64,000 nt of DNA from Bradyrhizobium sp. 149 (lineage in GTDB: Bacteria; Pseudomonadota; Alphaproteobacteria; Rhizobiales; Xanthobacteraceae). This document shows positions 53,629 through 62,210 of the stretch, piece after piece. Numbering within the stretch: the stretch's first letter is position 1; each line of letters starts with the position of its first letter. The DNA is taken from contig NZ_JADPKK010000015.1 in the NCBI RefSeq assembly GCF_023073915.1, forward strand, positions 1 to 64,000. Reading direction: 5' to 3'. The position numbers and the translations under genes are program-made. Under the pieces are notes generated by a model that was not told where the DNA came from, ran no database searches, and saw only the letters and a list, made by a program, of their open reading frames with translations.

Positions 53629-54135
53629 ATGATCCACGTCTGTTCCCTCGCCGCCCTTCCCGAAACCGTCCGCCTCACCAAAGCCAGCCATGTGCTGACC
53701 GTGATGGCCAATGTCGAACAGGTGGCGCGGCCGGTATCGGTGCTGCCGGCCAACCATCTCAAGGTGTCGATGGACGACATCACCGAGGAGATGGACGGCT
53801 TCGTCGCGCCATCGGAAACACATATCGAGCAGGTGCTGAACTTCGTGCGCGGCTGGGACCGCGGCGCGCCGCTGGTGGTGCATTGTTATGCCGGCATCAG
53901 CCGCTCCACGGCGAGCGCCTTTGCCGCCGTCTGCGCGCTCAATCCGGATCGCGACGAGACCGAAATCGCGAAGAAGATCCGAGCGGCTTCCCCGATCGCT
54001 TCGCCGAACCGCCGCATCGTCGGCCTTGCCGACCGTGCGCTGGGGCGCAACGGCCGCATGCTGCGCGCGCTCGATGAGATGGGCCCAGGCGCGATGATGG
54101 TCGAGGGCCGCCCCTTCGTGATCGAGCTCGAATGA
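53629..54135 (+). CDS. Tyrosine-phosphatase-family protein
   Basis: This 168-residue protein has the P-loop VVHCYAGISRSTAS (about residues 83-96), a complete CxxxxxR motif with Cys and Arg. The remainder fits a small dual-specificity-like fold, with RIVGLADRALGRNGRMLRAL at the C-terminal side. It probably dephosphorylates proteins or small phosphates in the cytoplasm. Palindromic repeats flank the gene on both sides, so it is likely transcribed alone. Confidence 0.87.
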   Translation: MIHVCSLAALPETVRLTKASHVLTVMANVEQVARPVSVLPANHLKVSMDDITEEMDGFVAPSETHIEQVLNFVRGWDRGAPLVVHCYAGISRSTASAFAAVCALNPDRDETEIAKKIRAASPIASPNRRIVGLADRALGRNGRMLRALDEMGPGAMMVEGRPFVIELE

Positions 54136-54223
54136 CAGCTGCGCACCACATTGCGGGTGCGCTCCCTCTCCCGTTTGGGAGCAGAGCGATGGCACGTGGG
54201 CCTTTGCGCAGACGGCTCCACAT

Positions 54224-54309
54224 CATCATGGCCGGACATGTCCCGGCCATCCACGACCTTTCCCGCGGCATGAAGAACGTGGATGCCCGGGACAAACCCG
54301 GGTATGACG
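54224..54309. repeat. REP-like palindromic element, family C
   Basis: The left arm TCATGGCCGGACATGTCCCG with GCCATCCACG and the right arm CGTGGATGCCCGGGACAAAC with CCGGGTATGA form an imperfect inverted repeat. It is a third palindrome family in under 5 kb. It fills the gap between the phosphatase and NadQ genes. Confidence 0.8.
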
Positions 54310-54340
54310 AGTTTGTGGCTGCAGCGTCGATCGCCACCGC

Positions 54341-55309
54341 ATGAGCGAAAAGCTGCTGACGCCGATCGAGATCGGCCTGACTGCCGCGATCGTCGCGATC
54401 GAGGATCACGAGCCGCTGATCCTCACTGCGCGCGGCAGCGACGGACTGGCCGGCCTGCCGTTCGGCCCGTTCGATGCGCCGAGCCATCGCACCTTCGAGA
54501 TCGGCCTGCGGGCCTGGGTCGAGGAACAGACGGGCTTGCGGCTCGGCTATGTCGAACAGCTCTACACGTTTGGCGATCGCGGCCGACATGCCGAAGCCGG
54601 CGACACCGGCGCGCATATGGTGTCGATCGGCTATCTCGCACTGACGCGCGCCATCGGCGGCGAACTCGCAGCCACGAGTGCGAGCTTCGCGCCGTGGTAT
54701 CGCTTCCTGCCTTGGGAGGACTGGCGCGAGGGGCCGCCCGCGATCATCGCGCGCGACATCATCCCGGCATTGACCGGGTGGGCTGAAGAGGAGACGCCGG
54801 AGACGACGCGCGCACTGCCGCGCCGGGATCGCGTGCGGTTCTATTTCGGTCTCGACGGCGCGCCCTGGGACGAGGAGCGCGTGCTCGACCGCTACGAGCT
54901 CCTGTACGAAGCCGGGCTGGTCGAGGAGGCGCGGCGCGACGGCCGCCCTGCGGCATTAGCGCGCAAGGCGCTGTCCGCGCTCGGCACATCGATGCGCTTC
55001 GACCACCGCCGGATTCTTGCGACGGCGATCGCGCGGCTGCGCGCAAAGCTGAAGTATCGTCCTGTGGTGTTTGAACTTTTGCCCGCCGAGTTCACACTCA
55101 CCGAATTGCAGTATACGGTAGAGGCGATCTCCGGCCGGCACCTGCACAAACAAAATTTCCGCCGCCTGGTCGAAATGGAAGCCCTGGTCGAACCGACCGG
55201 GGTGATGTCGACACAGACGGGCGGACGTCCGGCGGCGCTCTACCGCTTCCGTCGCGACGTGCTCCAGGAGCGGCCCGCGCCGGGTTTGCGCGTACGCTCC
55301 CGGCGCTAA
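54341..55309 (+). CDS. nadQ: NadQ/NrtR-type NAD-metabolism regulator
   Basis: This 322-residue protein joins an N-terminal NUDIX-like domain (about 10-200; GLTAAIVAIEDHEPLILTAR, RTFEIGLRAWVEEQTGLRLG, VEQLYTFGDRGRH) to a C-terminal winged helix (about 225-315; FELLPAEFTLTELQYTVEAI then HLHKQNFRRLVEMEALVEPT). The NUDIX box is degenerate, so it should sense rather than hydrolyse a nucleotide. It matches the alphaproteobacterial 'NAD regulator' family (NadQ), which represses NAD biosynthesis genes. No nad genes lie in the window. A plain NrtR homologue is the alternative. Confidence 0.75.
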   Translation: MSEKLLTPIEIGLTAAIVAIEDHEPLILTARGSDGLAGLPFGPFDAPSHRTFEIGLRAWVEEQTGLRLGYVEQLYTFGDRGRHAEAGDTGAHMVSIGYLALTRAIGGELAATSASFAPWYRFLPWEDWREGPPAIIARDIIPALTGWAEEETPETTRALPRRDRVRFYFGLDGAPWDEERVLDRYELLYEAGLVEEARRDGRPAALARKALSALGTSMRFDHRRILATAIARLRAKLKYRPVVFELLPAEFTLTELQYTVEAISGRHLHKQNFRRLVEMEALVEPTGVMSTQTGGRPAALYRFRRDVLQERPAPGLRVRSRR

Positions 55310-55358
55310 CCCGAGAAATGCGTGATCGGCCCCTGCCCGCCGATTGCCTGGAGGCTTT

Positions 55359-58067
55359 ATGTCTGACGGCCCGTTTGACGTCTTCGCGCTGATTATTGCG
55401 ATCATCGCTTTCATAATCGCGATCAAGGCCTCCAGCCAGGCGGCTGAGCTGCGACGACGGCTGAGCTCGCTCGAAGAGATGTTCTACGCGCAACGGCCCG
55501 TGCAGCCGCCGCTGATCCCCGCAGATGTGTGGGCTGACGCGCCCGCGACAACGTCCGCACCGCCGCCGCCGCTTGTGCCCCAAGCCGACGCGGAGGCCGA
55601 GGCGCCGCCCCCGCTCGTCACCGCGGATGTTTCACCGCCTCCGCTCGAAGCGAGCACCGGGGCCGATGCGCCGCCGCCACTGCCCGCGCCCGCGCCGGGT
55701 TTCGAGGAACGGCTGGGCACGCGCTGGGTGGTGTGGATCGGCGGCCTTGCGCTCGCGCTCGGCGGCTTCTTCATGGTGCGCTATTCGATCGAGGCCGGCC
55801 TCGTCGGCCCCGGCGTGCGCGTGTTCCTTGGCGGCGTGTTCGCGCTGGCGCTGCTTGGTGCCGGCGAATGGTCACGGCGCAAGGAGAGCATTTCCAATAT
55901 CGCCGCGCTGCCGATCGCCAACATTCCCGCTATCCTCACGGCGGCCGGCACGGCGGTGGCGTTTGCGACCATCTACGCGGCCTACGCGCTCTATGGCTTC
56001 CTCGTGCCCGCGACCGCCTTCGTGCTGCTCGGCCTCGTCGCGCTCGGCACGCTGGCCGCAGCGCTCCTGCACGGACCCGCGCTGGCGGGCCTCGGCGTGG
56101 TCGGTGCCTTCGTGACGCCGCTCCTCGTCTCCAGCGGCAAACCGGACTATTGGGCGCTCTACATCTATCTCGCCATCGTCACCGCCGCGAGCTTTGGTCT
56201 TGCCCGCATCCGGCTGTGGCGCTGGCTTGCGGTCACGACAATCGCCTTCGCCGTGCTCTGGATCTTCCCGGGTCTCGATGCCGGCGACTTGCAGGTCGCG
56301 CCGCACGCTTTCCATGTGATCGCGGGCTTAGTCCTCGCGACCCTGCTCGTCGTCTGCGGTTTCATGTTCGGCCCGACGATCGAGGATGGAGAGATCGAGC
56401 CGGTCTCGTCGAGTTCGCTCGGCGCCTATCTGTTCGGCGCGATGCTGATCGTGCTGTCGAGCGCGCACGCGGATCTGGCGCTGATCGCCTTCACACTGCT
56501 CGTGGGCGCGACGCTGCTTGTCGCATGGCGCGCGCCGGCGGCTACGGGTGCGCTGGGCGCAGCCGCCGCGACGGTCTTCATCGTGTTCGCCGAATGGGCG
56601 GTGCGCGCCAATCCCGACATGCTGGTGCTGCCCGGCGGCCCAATCGCCGGCATCGCACCGACAGCGATCGACAGCGCGGTGACCCTGCATCTGGTGATGG
56701 CGGCGATCTTCGCCGCCGGCTTCGGCATCGCGGGCTTTCTCGCGCAGGGACGCTCGAACTCGGCGATCATTCCGGTGGTGTGGTCGGCTGCGGGTGTCGC
56801 GACGCCGATCGCGATCCTGGTCGCGCTCTACGCACGCATCGCGCATCTCGACCGCTCGATCCCGTTCGCCGTCCTCGCGGTGCTGCTCGCCGCCGCCTTT
56901 GGTGCTGCCACCGAAGCCCTTGCGCGCCGCGAGACCCGCCCGGGCGGCATGATCTCCACGGCCTTGTTCGCGACCGGCACGCTTGGTGCGCTGGCGCTGG
57001 CGCTGACGTTTGCGCTGGAGAAGGGCTGGCTCACGATCGCGCTGGCACTGATGTCGCTCGGCACCGCCTGGATCTCGATGCAGCGGCCGATCCCGTTCCT
57101 GCGCTGGCTGGCCGCCGTCTTCGCCGGCATCGTCACCGCACGCATCGGCTATGATCCGCGCATCGTCGGTGACGCCGTCGGGACCACGCCGATCTTCAAC
57201 TGGTTGTTGTGGGGCTACGGCCTGCCGGCGGCGTCGTTCTGGGCGGCGAGCCTGTTCCTGCGCCGCCGCGGCGACGACGCCCCGCTGCGCATGGTCGAGA
57301 GCGCCGCGATCCTGTTCACCGCGCTGCTCGCCTTCATGGAGATCCGGCACTTTGCGACCGGCGGGCGCATGACGTCAGCGCCGTCGCTGCTCGAATTCGC
57401 CCTGCAAGTCTGCATCACGCTCGCCATGGCGCTTGGGCTGGAGCGCCTGCGACTGCGCAGCCACAGCGTCGTGCACAACGTCGGCGCGGTCGTGCTCACG
57501 GCGATCGGCGGGCTCGTCAGCGTGTTCGGCCTGCTGATCCTGGAGAACCCGCTGCTGTGGCGCACCGATGTCGGCGGCGCCGTGTTCAACCTGCTGCTGC
57601 TCGGCTACGCGCTGCCGGCGGTGCTGATGCTGCTGCTGTCCTATGCCGTGGCGGGCCAACGCGGCAAGGCCTACGCCAACACGATCGCGGGTGGCGCACT
57701 GTTGTTCGCGCTTACCTATGTCACGCTGGAGATCCGCCACTTCTATCACGGCCCGATCCTCTCCACCGGGGCAACGACGGGCGCCGAGCAATATACCTAT
57801 TCGATCGGCTGGCTCGGCTTCGGCGTGGTGCTGCTCGGCGTCGGCATCCTCGTCAATTCCGAGCGGGCGCGGCTGGCGTCGGCCGCCGTGATCGCGCTGA
57901 CGATCCTGAAGGCCTTCGTCATCGACATGTCGACACTGACGGGCGTCTACCGCGCGCTGTCGTTCATGTGCCTCGGCATCGTGCTGGTCGCTATCGGCTG
58001 GCTCTACCAGCGTATCCTGTTCCGGCGGCAGGTCGTACCGCCGCCGGCTCCGCAGGCAAGCACTTGA
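55359..58067 (+). CDS. DUF2339 multi-pass membrane protein
   Basis: This 902-residue protein has an N-terminal membrane helix (VFALIIAIIAFIIAIKASSQ), a short coiled stretch, and a Pro/Ala-rich linker of about 80 residues. GTRWVVWIGGLALALGGFFM opens the DUF2339 membrane region. More than twenty hydrophobic helices follow to the C-terminus. The function of DUF2339 is unknown. The start is the ATG at 55359 (MSDGPFDV). Its stop is 3 bp from the stop of the convergent chemoreceptor gene. Confidence 0.87.
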   Translation: MSDGPFDVFALIIAIIAFIIAIKASSQAAELRRRLSSLEEMFYAQRPVQPPLIPADVWADAPATTSAPPPPLVPQADAEAEAPPPLVTADVSPPPLEASTGADAPPPLPAPAPGFEERLGTRWVVWIGGLALALGGFFMVRYSIEAGLVGPGVRVFLGGVFALALLGAGEWSRRKESISNIAALPIANIPAILTAAGTAVAFATIYAAYALYGFLVPATAFVLLGLVALGTLAAALLHGPALAGLGVVGAFVTPLLVSSGKPDYWALYIYLAIVTAASFGLARIRLWRWLAVTTIAFAVLWIFPGLDAGDLQVAPHAFHVIAGLVLATLLVVCGFMFGPTIEDGEIEPVSSSSLGAYLFGAMLIVLSSAHADLALIAFTLLVGATLLVAWRAPAATGALGAAAATVFIVFAEWAVRANPDMLVLPGGPIAGIAPTAIDSAVTLHLVMAAIFAAGFGIAGFLAQGRSNSAIIPVVWSAAGVATPIAILVALYARIAHLDRSIPFAVLAVLLAAAFGAATEALARRETRPGGMISTALFATGTLGALALALTFALEKGWLTIALALMSLGTAWISMQRPIPFLRWLAAVFAGIVTARIGYDPRIVGDAVGTTPIFNWLLWGYGLPAASFWAASLFLRRRGDDAPLRMVESAAILFTALLAFMEIRHFATGGRMTSAPSLLEFALQVCITLAMALGLERLRLRSHSVVHNVGAVVLTAIGGLVSVFGLLILENPLLWRTDVGGAVFNLLLLGYALPAVLMLLLSYAVAGQRGKAYANTIAGGALLFALTYVTLEIRHFYHGPILSTGATTGAEQYTYSIGWLGFGVVLLGVGILVNSERARLASAAVIALTILKAFVIDMSTLTGVYRALSFMCLGIVLVAIGWLYQRILFRRQVVPPPAPQAST

Positions 58068-58070
58068 GGG

Positions 58071-59762
58071 TCAGGCCGCGCGAACCGACTCCAGGAATTG
58101 CGCGACCTCGACCTTGAGACGGGTGCTGTCCGTCGCCAGCGACTTCGCCGCCGACAGCACCTCGTTCGAGGCCTCGCCGGTCTCGATCGCACCGCGCTGC
58201 ACGTCGGTGATGTTCGACGAGACCTCCTGCGTGCCGACCGAGGCCTGCTGCACGTTACGCGAGATTTCCTGCGTGGCGGCGCCCTGCTCCTCGACGGCGG
58301 CGGCGATCGCCGCGGCCACCTCGGACAGCCGCTCGATGGTGCCGCCGATCTCCTGGATGGCACTGACGGATTCCTGCGTCGCCGCCTGAATGCCCGAGAC
58401 TTGTGCCCCGATCTCACCGGTCGCTTTCGCGGTCTGCTCGGCCAGTGCCTTGACCTCGGAGGCGACGACCGCGAAGCCGCGGCCCGCTTCGCCGGCACGC
58501 GCGGCCTCGATGGTCGCGTTCAGCGCCAGCAGATTGGTCTGGCCCGCGATGGTGTTGATGAGCTCCACGACGTCGCCGATGCGGGACGCCGCCTGCGACA
58601 GCGCGTTGACGCGGTCGTTGGTCCGCGCCGCCTGCTCGACGGCCTCCGCCGCCATTCGCGCCGAATCCTGCACGCGGCGGCTGATTTCGGTGATGGAGGA
58701 CGACAGTTCTTCCGAGGCGGATGCCACCGCCTGCACGTTGGTCGAGGCTTCCTCGGAGGCGGCTGCGACGACGGTCGCGAGTTCCTGTCCGCGCTGCGCG
58801 GTGTTGGTCAGCGTCGACGCGGAGGCCTCGAGCTCGGTCGAGGCGGAGGAGACGGTGCCGACGACCTCGCCGATCATGGCTTCGAATTTGCGGGTGATGG
58901 CGTCGACGCGGCGGCCGCGTTCGATCTTGGCTTCGGCGTCGCGCGCGGCGGCCTCGTCGGCGGCCTTCTTGGCGATCAGCGCCTCCTTGAAGATCTGGAG
59001 CGCATCGGCCATCGAGCCGATCTCGGTCCGCTCACCGCGATGCGGCACCTCGGCGGAGAGATCGCCCTCGCCGAGCGACTGCATCGGGCGGATGATCGAG
59101 GCAATGCCACGAGAAACGTCGCGCACGAGATAATAGGCGGCGCCGATCGCGATCACGACCGAGAGCACGATGATGCCGACCAGCACGCGGAAGATCATGG
59201 CATAGCTGTCGGCGGCCTGCTTCGTTTCCAGCTCGGCGCCCCGGTTGTTGAGCTCGATGCCCTTCTGGAGCAGGGGATCGGCAGCCTGGGCCATCTTCGC
59301 GACCTTGGTCTGCAACAACTCGTTGGCGTCGGCCGGGAAACGTCCAACGCCCTTGCGCGACAGCGCCATCACGTCCTGCACGCCGTTCAAATACTCGGCC
59401 CACGCCTTGGTCCATTGCCCGTAAAGCGAACGCTCCTCGGCGGTGGTGATCAGCGGCTCGTAGATCTTGCGGGTCTGGTCGATGCGCTCGCGTAGCGAGG
59501 CAAGGCGCTTCTCGGCGGCGTCCTTGCCCTCGACGGTCTCCTGCATCAGATGCAGGCGAAGCGCGACGCGCAGCTCGTTGATGTCGGCGCGAAGCGAGCC
59601 GAGCGCGCGCACGCTGGGCAGCCAGCTCTCCGCGATCTCGACCGTATGGGAATTGATGTTCTGCATAGTGCCGATCGCCGTCACGCCCACCCCGGCGAGC
59701 GAAAGAACGAGGACCGACAGCACGGCCAGAAGCTTGAAGACGATCGACAACTTCGACATCAC
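58071..59762 (-). CDS. Methyl-accepting chemotaxis protein 1
   Basis: This 563-residue receptor has a membrane helix near residues 8-30 and a four-helix-bundle-type periplasmic domain of about 155 residues (LRVALRLHLMQETVEGKDAA). A second membrane helix follows (about 190-213; MIFRVLVGIIVLSVVIAIGA), then a HAMP domain (IIRPMQSLGEGDLSAEVPHR). The long cytoplasmic signalling coiled coil contains [18 protein letters not shown]. Its ligand is unknown. It ends QFLESVRAA, as the next receptor does, which suggests gene duplication. Confidence 0.94.
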   Translation of the reverse strand: MMSKLSIVFKLLAVLSVLVLSLAGVGVTAIGTMQNINSHTVEIAESWLPSVRALGSLRADINELRVALRLHLMQETVEGKDAAEKRLASLRERIDQTRKIYEPLITTAEERSLYGQWTKAWAEYLNGVQDVMALSRKGVGRFPADANELLQTKVAKMAQAADPLLQKGIELNNRGAELETKQAADSYAMIFRVLVGIIVLSVVIAIGAAYYLVRDVSRGIASIIRPMQSLGEGDLSAEVPHRGERTEIGSMADALQIFKEALIAKKAADEAAARDAEAKIERGRRVDAITRKFEAMIGEVVGTVSSASTELEASASTLTNTAQRGQELATVVAAASEEASTNVQAVASASEELSSSITEISRRVQDSARMAAEAVEQAARTNDRVNALSQAASRIGDVVELINTIAGQTNLLALNATIEAARAGEAGRGFAVVASEVKALAEQTAKATGEIGAQVSGIQAATQESVSAIQEIGGTIERLSEVAAAIAAAVEEQGAATQEISRNVQQASVGTQEVSSNITDVQRGAIETGEASNEVLSAAKSLATDSTRLKVEVAQFLESVRAA

Positions 59763-60043
59763 GACAAATCCCGATGTTACCTAGCAACGCGCAAATCACC
59801 TGCGCCGTAATCGCCACGACGATGGCGAGACGGAGGTCAGTTCAACAATGCTGGCTGGTTCTTATCCCATGAGATTGCGCCCATAGTTGCAAGCAGGCGT
59901 TAACAGTGCCCTACGTAAAACTACGGGATCGCCCCCACCCCCATTATTTCTCCTGCAACCATCTGTTGCAGCCGCACAGACATCTCGTGCTGCGACGTGA
60001 GCGTGCCAGCCTGCGCTGCAACATGAGACCGAGGTGGCCGCCG

Positions 60044-62014
60044 TCACGCCGCCCGCACCGACTCCAGGAAGCGCGCGACCTCGCTCTTCAGCCGGTGGCT
60101 CTCCTGCGACAGCGATTGCGCAGCCGAATGCACCTGCGCCGAGGCAGCTCCGGTCTCGCCTGCGCCGCGCTGGACGTCGCCGATATTCGTCGAGACTTCG
60201 GAGGTGCCGTGCGCGGCGTGCTGGATGTTGCGTGATATCTCCTGCGTGGCGGCGCCCTGCTCCTCGACCGCGGCGGCAATGGCCGACGAGATCTCCGACA
60301 TCCGCGCGATGGTGTCGCCGATCTCCTTGATCGCACCGACTGAGTCTTGCGTCGCGGTCTGGATCGCACCGATGTGCTGGCTGATCTCGCCGGTGGCTTT
60401 TGCAGTCTGCTCGGCGAGCGCCTTCACTTCGGTCGCGACCACGGCAAAGCCCTTGCCGGCTTCGCCCGCCCGCGCCGCCTCGATCGTCGCATTGAGCGCC
60501 AGCAAATTGGTCTGGCTGGCGATGGTGTTGATCAGCTCGACCACGTCGCCAATGCGGGAGGCGGCCTTGGTCAGCTCGGCGACCCGCGCATTGGTGCGCT
60601 GGGCCTGCCCGACCGCGACGTCGGCGACACGCGCCGATTCCTGCACCTGACGGCTGATCTCGGAGATCGAGGAGGTCATTTCCTCGCTCGCCGAAGACAC
60701 CGACTGCACGTTGGCGGAGGCCGCTTCGGATGCCGCCGCCACGGCGGTGGCAAGCCCGTTGCCGCGCTCGGCGGCCTGCGTCAGCGTGTTCGAGGACGCC
60801 TCGAGCTCGGTTGCCGCCGACGACACGGTCTCGATGATCTCGCCGACCGCGCCTTCGAAATTATCCGCGAGCCGTTGCATGTCAGCCTTGCGCTGCTGGC
60901 GCCCGCGCGCATCGGCTTCGACCTGCTCGGTGCGCAGCCGCTCGGCCTCCGCCATGTTGGTCCTGAACACCTCGACAGCACCGGCCATCTCGCCGACCTC
61001 GTCCCTGCGCCCGATGCCGGGAACGGAAATCGAAAGCTCGCCGCGCGCAAGCCGCGTCATCGCACCGACCATGCCGGCAAGCGCCTTCGAGATCGAACGC
61101 CCCAGAAGGAAGCCGACCGCGGCGAGCGCGACGACGGTGACGCCGAAGGCGACCATCATCCACGTGCGCACATTCTCGCGGGTCGCAGCTTCCGCCGCCT
61201 CGGCCTGCTTGTACAGGCCTTCGACTGTGTTGCGCACCTCGATCATGCCCGGTTCTAGCCCACGGAACGTCTTCATCATGCTGGCGTCGAGTGCCGCAGT
61301 TTGCTGCGCGGCCTCCGCCCAGGATGCGAACTCGGATTGATATTTCTGCAGCTTGGCCGCGATCTCATTCATCACCGCCGTAGGGACCGCGACGACCTCT
61401 ATCGCCTTGGAGAATTCAGCTGCGGCCTTCCTCATCTCGACGATGTATTTTGGGTCGCGCCGCAGCATGAAGTCCTTCTCATGCCGGCGCATCATCAGCA
61501 TCCAACTCGTGGTCCTGGGATCGTCGATCTCCTTGAGCTTGGCCTCGATGTCGTGCACCGCCGCGCGGAGCGAGCCGGACAGACCGAGCGTCTCGTTCAG
61601 GCCAAGCTTGATCTCGGCGGCGACCAGCGCATTGAAGTCCGACGCGTAACGCTTGAAGCCGTCCTGGGCCTGCTTCATCCTCTCGGAGAGCGCGCTCATG
61701 CCGCCGGCCGACATCAGCAGCTCGACCTCTTCGAAATCGCGGTTGATCGGGCCAATCAGTTCGGCATGCGCCTTAGCGTAGCTCTCGTTGCGGCGCTGCT
61801 GAAAATTCTTCTCGTTGCGGCGGGCCTCCAGCATCTCGATCGAGAGCTGCTTGTCGAGATCGGCAATCGCACGGGCCCGGTTGGCGACATCGCGTGACGC
61901 GTCCTGGGAGAGACTGCCGATTTCATAGATCGCGCCGAAGGCGACGAGACCCAACAATCCGAACAGTCCGATTGCCATGACCTTGTGGGTCAGACGGATG
62001 GAGAGGCCGCTCAT
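60044..62014 (-). CDS. Methyl-accepting chemotaxis protein 2 (HBM-type sensor)
   Basis: This 656-residue receptor has a larger periplasmic domain of about 240 residues. Paired motifs ([14 protein letters not shown] and [19 protein letters not shown]) fit the helical bimodular (HBM) sensor type, whose known members bind organic acids. A membrane helix, HAMP ([20 protein letters not shown]) and the standard signalling domain follow, ending FLESVRAA. It lies 281 bp upstream (in minus-strand sense) of receptor 1. Ligand not assigned. Confidence 0.92.
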   Translation of the reverse strand: MSGLSIRLTHKVMAIGLFGLLGLVAFGAIYEIGSLSQDASRDVANRARAIADLDKQLSIEMLEARRNEKNFQQRRNESYAKAHAELIGPINRDFEEVELLMSAGGMSALSERMKQAQDGFKRYASDFNALVAAEIKLGLNETLGLSGSLRAAVHDIEAKLKEIDDPRTTSWMLMMRRHEKDFMLRRDPKYIVEMRKAAAEFSKAIEVVAVPTAVMNEIAAKLQKYQSEFASWAEAAQQTAALDASMMKTFRGLEPGMIEVRNTVEGLYKQAEAAEAATRENVRTWMMVAFGVTVVALAAVGFLLGRSISKALAGMVGAMTRLARGELSISVPGIGRRDEVGEMAGAVEVFRTNMAEAERLRTEQVEADARGRQQRKADMQRLADNFEGAVGEIIETVSSAATELEASSNTLTQAAERGNGLATAVAAASEAASANVQSVSSASEEMTSSISEISRQVQESARVADVAVGQAQRTNARVAELTKAASRIGDVVELINTIASQTNLLALNATIEAARAGEAGKGFAVVATEVKALAEQTAKATGEISQHIGAIQTATQDSVGAIKEIGDTIARMSEISSAIAAAVEEQGAATQEISRNIQHAAHGTSEVSTNIGDVQRGAGETGAASAQVHSAAQSLSQESHRLKSEVARFLESVRAA

Positions 62015-62210
62015 GAGTGTGCTCCAATACGATCGATACGCAATACGGGAGGGCGACTCAGCACCCGGAATATTGCGGAGATCATGACTGCGTCGCTTTT
62101 CCGGAAGGTTAATCCTGCGCTGTCTTCATCGCCGCGATACAGTACGCACGCGCAAACGCTACGTTCCTACGCGCGGCGGTTGCAGACCACACGTGTTGGA
62201 AATGCCGCCA

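Noticed and set aside
55733..57154. Long Arg/Ala-rich frame inside the DUF2339 gene
   Set aside because: It is a same-strand shadow frame; the DUF2339 reading has clear membrane helices.
59953..59971. CTGCAAC...GTTGCAG hairpin between chemoreceptor genes
   Set aside because: No T-run follows on either strand and the stem is short, so a terminator call was not justified.
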